From NCBI RefSeq assembly GCF_023822065.1, contig NZ_CP084930.1:3116001-3180000 (forward strand): DNA of 64,000 nucleotides, in the 5' to 3' direction. The notes under the pieces were generated by a model. That model ran no database searches. It was not told the DNA's origin and saw only the letters and a list, made by a program, of their open reading frames with translations. The stretch is from Sphingomonas morindae. GTDB lineage: Bacteria > Pseudomonadota > Alphaproteobacteria > Sphingomonadales > Sphingomonadaceae. Positions 1 to 8,427 of the stretch are shown here, one piece after another (the stretch's first letter is position 1; every line of letters starts with the position of its first letter). The position numbers and the translations under genes are program-made.

Positions 1-441
1 GAATTCTCGACCTGGCGCCAGACCCGCCAGACCCAGCGGGACTCGCTCCAGCAGGTCAAGGAGCATCAGGAAGTGGTCGGGTCGGACGGCGCCCATGTCG
101 GCACGGTCGATCATGTCCGCTCCGACCATATCCTGCTCACCAAGACGGACCGCGACGCGGGTGGTCATCACCATTCGATCCCGTCCTCCTGGATCGCCAC
201 GGTGGCCGACAAGGTGACGCTTTCCAAGACCGCCGAGGAAGCGAAAAAGGCCTGGCGCGAGGCCGATGAGCGTGGCGGCCTGTTCGGTGGCGGGCAAGAT
301 GCGGCGCGCGACGGCGCGAACCGCGGCACCACCGGCACCACCGGCACGGGTACCGCGTCGACGACGGGCGCCGGCACCGGCGCGGGCGGCGACGAGACGC
401 GCGGCGCCGGCCTCGACCGGAGCTTCTCCGGCACCTACTGA
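1..441 (+). CDS. DUF2171 domain protein, 5' end outside window
   Basis: The reading frame is already open at base 1, so the start lies upstream. The visible 146 residues carry a DUF2171-type segment running from about residue 18 (VKEHQEVVGSDGAHVGTVDHV is cut here to its core, EVVGSDGAHVGTV) through a GGHHHSIPSSW segment. A low-complexity Gly/Thr/Ala tail follows. A GTG at base 73 could serve as a start, but it would cut the conserved domain, so I treat the gene as partial. The family is small and common in sphingomonads; its function is unknown. It is convergent with miaB. Confidence 0.75.
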   Translation, partial: EFSTWRQTRQTQRDSLQQVKEHQEVVGSDGAHVGTVDHVRSDHILLTKTDRDAGGHHHSIPSSWIATVADKVTLSKTAEEAKKAWREADERGGLFGGGQDAARDGANRGTTGTTGTGTASTTGAGTGAGGDETRGAGLDRSFSGTY

Positions 442-464
442 GCGCGTACCCCGCGCCGTCAGCC

Positions 465-498
465 CGCGCCCCGGTCGGCACCCGCCGGCCGGGGCGCG
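465..498. terminator. Bidirectional hairpin between DUF2171 gene and miaB
   Basis: Perfect 10-bp inverted repeat (CGCGCCCCGG / CCGGGGCGCG) with a 14-nt loop, between two convergent stop codons. There is no T-tract on either side, so termination is inferred from position and stem strength only. Confidence 0.45.
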
Positions 499-511
499 GC
501 GCATCGAGGGA

Positions 512-1858
512 TCAGGCGGCGATGCGCGCCCGATATTCGCCCGAAACGCTGTTGGGGCCGGCGGCGACGATCTCCACCTCGAGCAGCGATCCGATCGGCG
601 CGTCGGTCTGGATATGGACGGATTGCAGCCAGGGGCTCTTGCCAAGCATCTGGCCCGGCAGCTTGCCGCGCCGCTCGATCAGCACGGTGCAGCGGCGGCC
701 GAGGCTGGCGGTGTTGAAGCCATGCTGTTGGCGGTTGAGCAGCGCCTGGAGCGCCTGCAGCCGCGCGTCCATCACCGCCGGCGCGATCTGATCGTCCATG
801 GTGGCGGCGGGCGTGCCGGGGCGCGGGCTATATTTGAAACTGAACGCTTGGGCATGGCCCACCGCCTCCACCAGCGCCAGCGTGGCCGCGAAGTCCGCAT
901 CGGTCTCGCCCGGGAAGCCGACGATGAAATCTCCCGAAATCGCGATGTCGGGCCGCGCCGCGCGCACCCGCTCGATCAGCCGGAGATAGGCATCGGTCGT
1001 GTGGCTGCGGTTCATCGCCTTGAGGATGCGATCCGATCCCGATTGCACCGGCAGGTGCAGGAAGGGCATCAGCGACGCGATCTCGCCATGCGCGGCGATC
1101 AGCGCGTCGGACATGTCGTTCGGGTGGCTGGTGGTGTAGCGGATGCGGGCGAGGCCGGGCAGCCGGTCCAGCGCACGGATCAGCCCGTCCAGGCCCTGGC
1201 GGCGGCCGGCTTCGTCCTCGCCCGTCCAGGCATTCACATTCTGGCCGAGCAGCGTGATCTCGCACGCGCCCGCGTCGACCAGCGCGCGCGCCTCGTTGAG
1301 GATGGCGGACCAGGGCCGCGAGCTTTCGGCGCCGCGCGTATAGGGCACGACGCAATAGGTGCAGAATTTGTCGCAGCCTTCCTGCACGGTGAGGAAGGCG
1401 GCGGGGCCGACCTTGCGGCGCGCGGGCAGCGCGCCGAACTTGGACTCGGCGGGCATGTCGGTGTCCAGCGCCGGCGCGCCGGCGGCGGCGCGGGCGACCA
1501 GATCGGGTAGGCGGTGATAGGCCTGCGGGCCGACCACGATATCCACCGCGCGGGCGCGCTGGACGATCTCCGCACCCTCGGCCTGGGCGACGCAGCCCGC
1601 CACCGCGATCAGCGGCTTGGCCGCGCCCGCCGCGTGGCTCGCCTTCACCAGCCGCCCGATATCGGAATAGACCTTCTCGGCCGCCTTTTCGCGGATGTGG
1701 CAGGTGTTGAGCACCACCAGCTCGGCGGCCTCGCCATCGGCGGCGGGAACCATGCCCTGGCCGGCGAGAAGCTCGGCCATGCGTTCGCCATCATAGACGT
1801 TCATCTGGCAGCCGAAGGATTTGACGGCGAAGCTGCGGGGCAGGGGGCGTGCGGACAT
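512..1858 (-). CDS. miaB: tRNA-2-methylthio-N6-dimethylallyladenosine synthase MiaB
   Basis: Radical-SAM methylthiotransferase that converts i6A37 to ms2i6A37 in tRNAs reading UNN codons. The 448 aa are the normal length. The N-terminal cluster-binding cysteines are visible (GCQMN at C17, [18 protein letters not shown]). The radical-SAM motif [16 protein letters not shown] (CxxxCxxC) follows, and a C-terminal TRAM-like segment ends the protein. It is the last gene of the leftward fur-plsC-miaB block. In many alphaproteobacteria phoH and ybeY follow miaB; here a convergent DUF2171 gene does, so the usual order is broken at this point. Confidence 0.97.
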   Translation of the reverse strand: MSARPLPRSFAVKSFGCQMNVYDGERMAELLAGQGMVPAADGEAAELVVLNTCHIREKAAEKVYSDIGRLVKASHAAGAAKPLIAVAGCVAQAEGAEIVQRARAVDIVVGPQAYHRLPDLVARAAAGAPALDTDMPAESKFGALPARRKVGPAAFLTVQEGCDKFCTYCVVPYTRGAESSRPWSAILNEARALVDAGACEITLLGQNVNAWTGEDEAGRRQGLDGLIRALDRLPGLARIRYTTSHPNDMSDALIAAHGEIASLMPFLHLPVQSGSDRILKAMNRSHTTDAYLRLIERVRAARPDIAISGDFIVGFPGETDADFAATLALVEAVGHAQAFSFKYSPRPGTPAATMDDQIAPAVMDARLQALQALLNRQQHGFNTASLGRRCTVLIERRGKLPGQMLGKSPWLQSVHIQTDAPIGSLLEVEIVAAGPNSVSGEYRARIAA

Positions 1859-1867
1859 GGCGCGCGC

Positions 1868-2617
1868 CTATACAGGCTCCACCCCCGTCTCGCCAAGCGC
1901 GGCCGCGATCCGCGCCTGGGCGCAGGCGGCGACCCGCTTGCGATCCCCCGTTTGCGCGGGGTCGATCGGATCGAGGAAATGGAGCGTCACCTGGCGGCGG
2001 CCGGCAAGACCGAGCAGGCGGAACAGCTCGGCGCCGAAGCCGCCGCGATGATCCGTCCAGGCCACCAGCCGGCGTTCGGCGCCATAATCGATCGCGACCG
2101 GCTGGATCATCACGCGGTCGCAGCCGAGCGCGGCGGCGAAGAGCGAGGCGCGGAACGGCTTGAGCGCCACGCCATCGCCCGTGCCGCCCTCGGGGAAGAG
2201 GGTGACGGGCGTGCCCTCCGCCAGCGCGATCCGCACCGCCTCGGCTTGGCGCGCCACCTGTCCGCGCTCGGCCCGGGCGATGAAGATGGTGCGGTTGAGC
2301 CCGGCGAGAAAGCCGATCAGCGGCCAGCGCGCGACATCGTCCTTGGAGATGAACCGCGTGCCCGTCGCCCCCGCGAGAATGGTGATGTCGAACCAGGTGA
2401 GGTGATTCGCCACGTAGAGGACATGGCGGCGCAGCGGCGTGCCGCGACAGGCGACGTCTATCCCCGCAGCATGGGCGAGCCGGCCGAGGAAGCGGGGCGG
2501 CCAGGGCGAGGGCCGGCCGAACAGCCGCCACAGCCCGTGCAGCGTGAGGTAGAGGACCAGCAACAGCGCGACCACGATGACGCGCCGCCAGGCCCGCAGG
2601 CGGGCGCCGCGCTCCAC
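1868..2617 (-). CDS. plsC: 1-acyl-sn-glycerol-3-phosphate acyltransferase
   Basis: Membrane acyltransferase making phosphatidic acid from lysophosphatidate. It has an N-terminal hydrophobic helix (VIVVALLLVLYLTLHGL), the catalytic NHX4D motif as NHLTWFD at about residues 71-77, and the substrate motif FPEGGTGDG. I chose the GTG at 2617 (249 aa), which lies just after the fur stop. An upstream in-frame start at 2662 would give 264 aa but overlap fur by 29 bp. It sits between fur and miaB, the usual alphaproteobacterial arrangement. Confidence 0.9.
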   Translation of the reverse strand: MERGARLRAWRRVIVVALLLVLYLTLHGLWRLFGRPSPWPPRFLGRLAHAAGIDVACRGTPLRRHVLYVANHLTWFDITILAGATGTRFISKDDVARWPLIGFLAGLNRTIFIARAERGQVARQAEAVRIALAEGTPVTLFPEGGTGDGVALKPFRASLFAAALGCDRVMIQPVAIDYGAERRLVAWTDHRGGFGAELFRLLGLAGRRQVTLHFLDPIDPAQTGDRKRVAACAQARIAAALGETGVEPV

Positions 2618-2633
2618 GGGGGCACGGGCGGCC

Positions 2634-3053
2634 TTACTGATCCTGCTTGAGCGGGACGCCATACAGCTCCATGCGGTGGCCGATCAGGCGATAGCCCAGC
2701 CGCTCGGCGATGCGCCGCTGGAGCGCTTCCAGCTCCTCGTCGACAAATTCGATGACCTTGCCGCTGCCATGCTCGATCAGATGATCGTGATGTTCCTCGC
2801 TGGTCGCCTCGTAGCGCGAACGGCCCTGGCCGAATTCGTGCCGCTCGAGAATGCCGGCTTCCTCGAACAGGCGCACGGTGCGGTAGACGGTGGCGATGGA
2901 GATGCCGGGATCGATCGCGGCGGCGCGGGCATGGACCTCCTCGACATCGGGATGATCCTCGGCTTCCGAAAGCACGCGCGCGATCACCCGCCGCTGCTCG
3001 GTGATGCGGAGCCCCTTCTCGGCGCACAGCGCCTCAAGATCGATCTTGCGCAT
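2634..3053 (-). CDS. fur: Fur-family transcriptional regulator
   Basis: Metal-responsive DNA-binding repressor, 139 aa, the usual Fur length. A winged-helix recognition segment (ISIATVYRTVRLFEEAG, residues 51-67) precedes the metal-site HHDHLI (residues 88-93) and the GKVIEF dimerisation strand. The CxxC pair that follows HHDHLI in E. coli Fur is replaced by Glu94 and Ser97, so the structural zinc site of that class is absent, as in many alphaproteobacterial Fur/Mur proteins. The sequence alone does not tell whether it senses iron or manganese. Upstream of plsC and miaB in the same orientation. Confidence 0.92.
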   Translation of the reverse strand: MRKIDLEALCAEKGLRITEQRRVIARVLSEAEDHPDVEEVHARAAAIDPGISIATVYRTVRLFEEAGILERHEFGQGRSRYEATSEEHHDHLIEHGSGKVIEFVDEELEALQRRIAERLGYRLIGHRMELYGVPLKQDQ

Positions 3054-3103
3054 GGCTCCGCTTTAGGCCGAGACGGGTGCGGAAGAAAGGGGCCCCGCCA
3101 CGC

Positions 3104-3517
3104 TCATCGTGCGCGCGGTCGCTTGCCCAGCCCGATTTCCTTGGCGAGCGCGCTGCGCCGCGCCGCATAGGCCGGCGCCACCATGGGATAATCGTGCGGC
3201 AGGTTCCATTTGCGCCGATATTGATCGGGCGTGAGATCATAATGGGCGGCGAGGTGGCGCTTCAGCATCTTCAGCTTCTTGCCATCCTCGAGGCAGACGA
3301 TGTGGTCCGGCTTGACCGAAGCCCGAATCGGCACCGCCGGCGTCAGCGGGGTGGCGGGCGCGGGGGCCGGCGCGCCGAGCCCGGCGAGCGCCTCGTGCAC
3401 GGCGCGGATCAGCCCCGCCACCTGATCGAGCGGCACCGCATTATGGGCGACATGGGCGGCGACGATATCTGCGGTGAGCGCCACCAGGCCCTCGCCGTGA
3501 TCCACGGGATCGCTCAT
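3104..3517 (-). CDS. MucR/Ros-family zinc-finger-like transcriptional regulator
   Basis: 137 aa. A variable N-terminal half with a short Ala/Pro linker (PAPAPATPLTPAVP) leads into the conserved MucR/Ros domain: CLEDGKKLKMLKRHLAAH, then LTPDQYRRKWNLPHDYPMVAP and AYAARRSALAKEIGLG. The metal-site pattern is Cys-x2-Asp...His-x4-His; the second zinc Cys of Ros is Asp here, as in some family members. The ATG at 3517 has a good ribosome site (GGAGAAG) a few bases upstream, so the much longer open frame was not used. MucR proteins are global regulators of exopolysaccharide and surface genes in alphaproteobacteria; the targets here are unknown. Confidence 0.92.
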   Translation of the reverse strand: MSDPVDHGEGLVALTADIVAAHVAHNAVPLDQVAGLIRAVHEALAGLGAPAPAPATPLTPAVPIRASVKPDHIVCLEDGKKLKMLKRHLAAHYDLTPDQYRRKWNLPHDYPMVAPAYAARRSALAKEIGLGKRPRAR

Positions 3518-3594
3518 ATATTCTTCTCCAAGCACGCGACATAACAGGCCGGCGCACGCCGGCCTCCGGCTTGTGTCGCAGCCCAGGCGGGGGT

Positions 3595-4101
3595 TCAACC
3601 CTCTTGCGCGCGCGGCGCGTCGAGAAGGCGGATCAGGGTGAGCGCATCGCGGCGGCGGCCGTCGCGACCCTGATAGTAGCGCGGGCGGCGCCCGACCTCG
3701 CTGAAGCCTGCGGCGGCGTAGAGGCGCGCGGCGGGATTGTCGTCGCGCATCTCGAGATGCAGCTTGACCGCGCCGCGGGTGCGCGCCTGATGGCCCACCG
3801 CCTCGAGCAGGGCCCCTCCGATGCCGCGCCCGCGCGACTCCGGGAGAACCGCGAGCAGCAGCAGCTCGGCCTCGTCCATGATGACCCGGCTGAGCGCGAA
3901 GCCGAGCGGCCCGCACGCGCCATGCGCCAGCACCAGCCACACGCCCGGCAGGCCGAGAATGCCGGCGCACTGGCTGCGCGTCCACGCCTCGCCATATTGC
4001 GGGTCGAAGGCCGCCTCCATCACCGCCATCACCGCGTCGAGATCGCCCGGGCCGCCCTCGGCCAGCCGGTGCGCGCCGGCGGGGGCGAGCGCGCGACTCA
4101 T
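3595..4101 (-). CDS. rimI: Ribosomal protein S18 alanine N-acetyltransferase RimI
   Basis: GNAT-fold acetyltransferase, 168 aa, expected to acetylate the N-terminal alanine of ribosomal protein S18. The acetyl-CoA loop RGRGIGGALLEA follows the strand ELLLLAVLPESR. The typical end pattern NPAARLYAAAGFSEVGRRPRYY is cut here to its core, AARLYAAAGF and RRPRYY. Its start overlaps the tsaB stop by 4 bp, so the pair is translationally coupled; tsaB-rimI adjacency is common and supports the RimI assignment over a generic GNAT. Confidence 0.9.
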   Translation of the reverse strand: MSRALAPAGAHRLAEGGPGDLDAVMAVMEAAFDPQYGEAWTRSQCAGILGLPGVWLVLAHGACGPLGFALSRVIMDEAELLLLAVLPESRGRGIGGALLEAVGHQARTRGAVKLHLEMRDDNPAARLYAAAGFSEVGRRPRYYQGRDGRRRDALTLIRLLDAPRAQEG

Positions 4102-4718
4102 GCGGGCCGCGCCGCGTCGGGGGCGCGGCCATAGACGGGAACGGGCGGACGCAGCATCGCCTCGGGCAACAGGCGCGCGGCGGCGGCATCGGGCAGCAGC
4201 GCCTGCGCCTCGCCCCAGCCGCGCGCGGCGACCAGATCGCCCGCGCCGGATCCGATCACCACCGTCTCCTCCACCTGCGCGGCGGCAGTTTCGGGCGGGA
4301 GGGAGTCGAGCGCGCCGAGCGGCCGCACGGGCGCGAGCGCGTAGCGGCGGACGAACAGCTCGCCATGGCCGCCGCTCAGCGCCACCGCCACCGCCGTCGC
4401 GTGCGGATTCGCATCGGCATAGGCGAGCGCGAGCAGATCGAGCGATTCATAGCCGAGCACCGGCACGCCCCAGCCCAGGCCGAGCCCGATCGCCGCCGCC
4501 AGCCCCACGCGCACGCCGGTGAAGCTGCCCGGCCCGCAATCGACGAGGATGCGATCGGGGCGGGCGCCGTCCAGCAGCGCCTCCACCATCGGCACCAGCC
4601 GCTCGGCATGGCCGCGCCCCACCAGCGCGCTGTCGCTCGTCACCAGCAGGCCGGCGCGGATCAGGGCCGCCGAGCAGGCGGCCGTCGCGGTATCCAGCGC
4701 GAGCGTGAGGCCGGCCAA
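4098..4718 (-). CDS. tsaB: tRNA t6A37 threonylcarbamoyladenosine biosynthesis protein TsaB
   Basis: Partner of TsaD and TsaE in making t6A37 in ANN-decoding tRNAs. ASKHA-fold start LALDTATAACSAALI and the family hallmark GPGSFTGVRVGLAAA are present. 206 aa is normal for the shorter alphaproteobacterial type. It starts 3 bp after the nitroreductase stop and overlaps rimI by 4 bp. The partner gene tsaE is also in the window, at 63274-63717, in a separate operon. Confidence 0.93.
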   Translation of the reverse strand: MAGLTLALDTATAACSAALIRAGLLVTSDSALVGRGHAERLVPMVEALLDGARPDRILVDCGPGSFTGVRVGLAAAIGLGLGWGVPVLGYESLDLLALAYADANPHATAVAVALSGGHGELFVRRYALAPVRPLGALDSLPPETAAAQVEETVVIGSGAGDLVAARGWGEAQALLPDAAAARLLPEAMLRPPVPVYGRAPDAARPA

Positions 4719-4721
4719 GGG

Positions 4722-5312
4722 TCAGCTTACGATGTTGGCGTCGGCGAAGGCGAGCCGCGGCAGGCGCGGATGCAGCCGCGATCGATCGCCATAGCCGATC
4801 GCGCACAGCATGGTGGCGCGGTATCCGGTGCCGGCGAGAAAGGCCTGCTCCACCTTTTCGGCATCGAACCCCGCCATCGGCCCGGCATCCAGGCCGAGCG
4901 CGCGCGCCGCCAGCATCAGATAGGCCGCCTGAAGGCTGCTGTCGCGCAGCGCCGTGTGCGCGATCAGCGCCGCGTTGCCGGCAAACCAGGCGCGCGCGTC
5001 CGCCGGCGGATAGAGGGTCGGCAGGCGCTCGTAGAATTCGGGATCATAGGCGATGATCACCGTCGCCGGCGCGGTGCGCACCTTGGCGACATTGCCTTCG
5101 GACACGCAGCCGGCCAGCGTCGTGCGGGCTTCGGCCGAAACGCACCAGTGCAGCCGCGCCGGCTGGCAGTTGGCGGCGGTCGGTCCCAGGCGGAGCAGCG
5201 CCCAGATCGCCTCGGGCGTGCCCTCGGGCAGCGGCCGGTCCTGCCAATGGCTGAAACTCCGCGCCTCGCGGAACAGCAGGTCCAGTCCCTGATCGTCGAG
5301 CTTGTCCACCAT
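4722..5312 (-). CDS. FMN-dependent nitroreductase family, malonic semialdehyde reductase (RutE-like)
   Basis: 196 aa from the ATG at 5312. The RutE-like subgroup is suggested by LDLLFREARSFSHWQDRP near the N-terminus, PTAANCQPARLHWC, and the late segments SLQAAYLMLAARALGLDAGPM and the C-terminal PRLPRLAFADAN. Family members use FMN and NAD(P)H; RutE reduces malonic semialdehyde to 3-hydroxypropionate. No other rut genes are nearby, so its physiological substrate here is open. It lies between nifU and tsaB on the same strand, with gaps of 20 bp and 3 bp. Confidence 0.82.
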   Translation of the reverse strand: MVDKLDDQGLDLLFREARSFSHWQDRPLPEGTPEAIWALLRLGPTAANCQPARLHWCVSAEARTTLAGCVSEGNVAKVRTAPATVIIAYDPEFYERLPTLYPPADARAWFAGNAALIAHTALRDSSLQAAYLMLAARALGLDAGPMAGFDAEKVEQAFLAGTGYRATMLCAIGYGDRSRLHPRLPRLAFADANIVS

Positions 5313-5332
5313 CGCCCTCGCCAAAGGCCGGA

Positions 5333-5902
5333 TCAGACGGCGCGAACTTCCGTCACCTCCGGCACATAATGCTTCAGAAGCTGCTCGATGCCCTGTTTCA
5401 GCGTCGCCGTCGAGGAGGGACAACCCGCGCAGGCGCCGTGCATGGCGAGATAGACGGTGCCGCGCTGGAAGCCGCGATAGACGATATCCCCGCCATCGCG
5501 CGCCACCGCCGGGCGCACGCGCGTGTCGATCAGATCCTTGATCTGGTCGATGATGTCGGCATCCTCCGGATCCGCTTCGATCCCCCCGGGCGCGATCTCG
5601 ATCGCCGCCGCCGAGCCGGCGCGGAACAGCGGCGCGCCGCCGCTGAAATGGTCGAGCAGCGTGCCGAGCACCTGCGGCTTCAGATCCCGCCAGTCGCTGC
5701 CGGGCGCGGCCGTCACAGAGACGAAGTCGCTCCCGAAGAACACACCCTCGACATCGCCGAGCGTGAACAGCGCCTCGGCGAGCGGCGAGGCTTCCGCCTC
5801 CTCGGGCGTCGCGAAATCCCGCGTGCCCGCCTCCATCACGGTGCGGCCAGGCAGGAACTTCATCGTCTGCGGGTTCGGGGTGGCTTCGGTTTCGATCAGC
5901 AT
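5333..5902 (-). CDS. NifU family Fe-S cluster carrier (Nfu type)
   Basis: 189 aa with the two-domain Nfu layout. An N-terminal Nfu_N domain (TEATPNPQTMKFLPGR at residues 5-20) is followed by a NifU C-terminal domain with the cluster-binding CAGC pair (Cys158, Cys161) in ACAGCPSS. These proteins carry [4Fe-4S] clusters to apo-enzymes such as MiaB and lipoyl synthase; miaB is the last gene of the same leftward block. First gene of the block, divergent from the DEAD-box helicase gene. Confidence 0.92.
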   Translation of the reverse strand: MLIETEATPNPQTMKFLPGRTVMEAGTRDFATPEEAEASPLAEALFTLGDVEGVFFGSDFVSVTAAPGSDWRDLKPQVLGTLLDHFSGGAPLFRAGSAAAIEIAPGGIEADPEDADIIDQIKDLIDTRVRPAVARDGGDIVYRGFQRGTVYLAMHGACAGCPSSTATLKQGIEQLLKHYVPEVTEVRAV

Positions 5903-6034
5903 GGCGCGGACTTGGTATCAAATGCGCGCGCGTGCAAGTGGCCAGGAATTTTGTGCGCTGCGGCATTGCATTGACGCCCGAGATCGGCTACGGGGCATCC
6001 AAGCGTTCGTGGCTTTCGCCATGATGCCGGCGCT

Positions 6035-6127
6035 GCGTGAAGGGTGTCCCCCTGGGGTCGCCGAGCCGCCGCATCTTCTGGAAACGCCCCTTGGCTACCC
6101 TTTTCACGCGGGTTGTCGGTAACCCGC
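6035..6127 (+). promoter_or_regulatory. Foldable 5' leader of the DEAD-box helicase gene
   Basis: GCGTGAAGGGT (6035-6045) is complementary to ACCCTTTTCACGC (6097-6109) apart from a two-base bulge, closing a 50-nt interval. A separate 7-bp hairpin, GCGGGTT / AACCCGC (6108-6114 / 6121-6127), follows and shares two bases with it, so the two are nearly alternatives. It lies about 50 nt before the ATG, which has no clear ribosome site. Cold-regulated helicase genes often have structured leaders; function here is inference. Confidence 0.35.
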
Positions 6128-6178
6128 CGCCGTCGCCTGGGCCTTGCCCGGCGGCGCGCCGCGCATCGCGAGTCTCTC

Positions 6179-7642
6179 ATGACCAAATTTTCCGAACTCG
6201 GCCTCGCCGCCCCCATCCAGGCCGCGCTCGACGCCGAAGGCTATCACACGCCGACGCCGATCCAGGCGCAGGCCATTCCGCCGCTGCTCGAAGGCCGGGA
6301 TCTTCTCGGCATCGCCCAGACGGGCACCGGCAAGACGGCGGCGTTCTCGCTGCCCGCGCTGCACCATCTCGCCGGCGCGCCCAAGCATCGCCAGGCCCAT
6401 GGCTGCCGGATGCTGGTGCTGGCGCCGACGCGCGAGCTGGCCAGCCAGATCGCCGAGAGCATGCGCGCCTATGGCGCCAATCTGAAGCTCAGCGTCGCCA
6501 CCATCTTCGGCGGCGTGCCGATCAACCGGCAGATCCGCCAGCTCCAGCATGGCGTGGACATTCTGGTGGCGACGCCGGGCCGGCTGCTCGACCTGGTCGA
6601 CCAGCGCGCGCTGACGCTTCGCCATGTCGAGATCTTCGTGCTCGACGAGGCCGACCAGATGCTCGATCTCGGCTTCATCCACGCGCTGCGCCGGATCGTG
6701 CCGCTGCTGCCGCGTCAGCGTCAGTCGCTCTTCTTCTCGGCCACCATGCCCAAGACGATCGGCGAGCTTGCCGACAAATTCCTCACCGATCCGGTCAAGG
6801 TGGCGGTGGCGCCGGTCGCCACCACCGCCGAGCGGGTGGATCAGTATCTCACCTATGTGAACCAGGCCGAGAAGCAGGCGCTGCTCACGATCAAGCTGCG
6901 CGAGGGCCAGGCGAAGCAGGAGATTGGCCGCGCGCTCGTCTTCAGCCGCACCAAGCATGGCGCGGACCGCATCGTCCGCCACCTCGCCGCCGCCGATATC
7001 GCCGCCGGCGCGATCCACGGCAATAAGAGCCAGCCGCAGCGCGAGCGCACGCTCGCGGCCTTCCGCTCCGGCGAAACGCCGATCCTCGTCGCCACCGATA
7101 TCGCCGCGCGCGGCATCGATGTGGATGGCGTCACCCATGTCTTCAATTTCGACATTCCCGATGTGCCGGAGCAATATGTCCACCGGATCGGCCGCACCGC
7201 GCGGGCCGGGGCGGCGGGCGTGGCGCTGGCCTTCGTCTCGCCGGACGAGCGGGGCAATATGCGCGACATCGAGAAGCTGACCCGCGTCAAGCCGGTCGAG
7301 CTGCCGCTGCCCGAGAATTTCCTCGCCGAACAGAAGCGCCTGCCGGCGCCCAAGCTGGCGAGCCGTGACGATCGCGAACGCGATGCGCTGGGCAGCCGTG
7401 GCCGCAATGACGGGCGCGGCGCCGGCGCGCGGCGCGGGGCGCGTCCGCAGGAGGCGGCGCCCAAGCGCGCGCCGGGCACCGGCGGCCTCGCCAAGCCGGC
7501 GGGCGGGCGCGGCCATTCGGGCCGTCCTCAGCCGGGCGGGTGGAACCCGGTGGATGGCGCCGCCGGCGACGGCGCCGGCGCGCGGCGGCGTCCGCGTCGT
7601 CGTGGCGGCAGCGGCGGCGCGCGTCCGGCCAGCCAGGGCTAA
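6179..7642 (+). CDS. DEAD-box ATP-dependent RNA helicase (RhlE-like)
   Basis: 487 aa from the ATG at 6179; the open frame extends further upstream but homologous sequence begins at MTKFSELGL. Q motif PTPIQ, Walker A AQTGTGKT (46-53), PTRELASQ, DEAD (156-159), SAT (FFSATMP) and HRIGRT are all intact. The C-terminal ~100 residues are a basic Gly/Arg/Ala-rich tail (GRNDGRGAGARRGARP and similar repeats) that usually aids RNA binding. It is expected to act in ribosome assembly or RNA turnover. Transcribed alone, divergent from nifU. Confidence 0.93.
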   Translation: MTKFSELGLAAPIQAALDAEGYHTPTPIQAQAIPPLLEGRDLLGIAQTGTGKTAAFSLPALHHLAGAPKHRQAHGCRMLVLAPTRELASQIAESMRAYGANLKLSVATIFGGVPINRQIRQLQHGVDILVATPGRLLDLVDQRALTLRHVEIFVLDEADQMLDLGFIHALRRIVPLLPRQRQSLFFSATMPKTIGELADKFLTDPVKVAVAPVATTAERVDQYLTYVNQAEKQALLTIKLREGQAKQEIGRALVFSRTKHGADRIVRHLAAADIAAGAIHGNKSQPQRERTLAAFRSGETPILVATDIAARGIDVDGVTHVFNFDIPDVPEQYVHRIGRTARAGAAGVALAFVSPDERGNMRDIEKLTRVKPVELPLPENFLAEQKRLPAPKLASRDDRERDALGSRGRNDGRGAGARRGARPQEAAPKRAPGTGGLAKPAGGRGHSGRPQPGGWNPVDGAAGDGAGARRRPRRRGGSGGARPASQG

Positions 7643-7669
7643 GCGCTTTCGGGGCGGCGTGCGGCGTGC

Positions 7670-8299
7670 TCAGCCGGCGCGCCGCACGCCGCGCATCCGG
7701 TGCCAGATGTAGAAGGCGATCGCCGCGACGATCGCCGCCACCACCACCAGGTCCGCCTTGTGGAGCAGCGCGCGCAGCCGCGGATCGCTCTGCCAGGCGC
7801 GGCCCAGCCTTTCCCCCACCAGCGCCAGCGCGAAACACCAGGGCCAGGAGCCAATAAAGGTGTAGAGGTGGAAGCGCAGCTGGTTCATCCGCGCCATGCC
7901 CGCCGGAAAGGCGATGAAGGAGCGGATCACCGGCAGCAGCCGGCCGATCAGCACCGCCAGGCCGCCGAACCGGGCGAAGAAGCGCTCGGCCTGGTCCAGC
8001 TCGGACGGGCCGATCAGCACCCATTTGCCATAGCGCAGAATGACGGCGCGGCCACCCAGCTTGCCGGCATAATAGGCCGGGATCGAGCCCAGATTGCAGC
8101 CGATCGCGCCCGCGGTCGCAACCGCGAGCAGCTCCAGCCGGCCGATCGAGACAAGATAGCCCGCGAACGGCATGATGATCTCGGAGGGCAGCGGGATGCA
8201 GGCGCTCTCGATCGCCATCAGCAGCGCCACGCCGGCATAGCCGGCCGCCGAGATGGTGAGGATGATCCAGCTGGCGACGGCTTCGATGATGGCGTGCAT
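7670..8299 (-). CDS. DedA family membrane protein
   Basis: 209 aa from the ATG at 8299. Hydrophobic segments alternate with the DedA signatures: IPSEII-type segment PLPSEIIMPFAGYL, GCNLGSIPAYYAGKLGG, and the RFxPxxR-type segment GRLLPVIRSFIAFPAGMARM. DedA proteins are inner-membrane transporters linked to undecaprenyl-phosphate or phospholipid recycling and to drug and pH tolerance. Convergent with the helicase gene, 27 bp apart; no partner genes nearby. Confidence 0.9.
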   Translation of the reverse strand: MHAIIEAVASWIILTISAAGYAGVALLMAIESACIPLPSEIIMPFAGYLVSIGRLELLAVATAGAIGCNLGSIPAYYAGKLGGRAVILRYGKWVLIGPSELDQAERFFARFGGLAVLIGRLLPVIRSFIAFPAGMARMNQLRFHLYTFIGSWPWCFALALVGERLGRAWQSDPRLRALLHKADLVVVAAIVAAIAFYIWHRMRGVRRAG

Positions 8300-8427
8300 G
8301 GGCGCCGGCTTGGCGCAGGAGCCCCGCTTTTGTCCAGCGGGCTTTCGCGGCTGCGGCATGGCCCAAGCGCGCCGCGACGGGACAGGCGGGTTGCGCGCGT
8401 CGCGGCCTCCCGTCAGAGCATGGGGCG

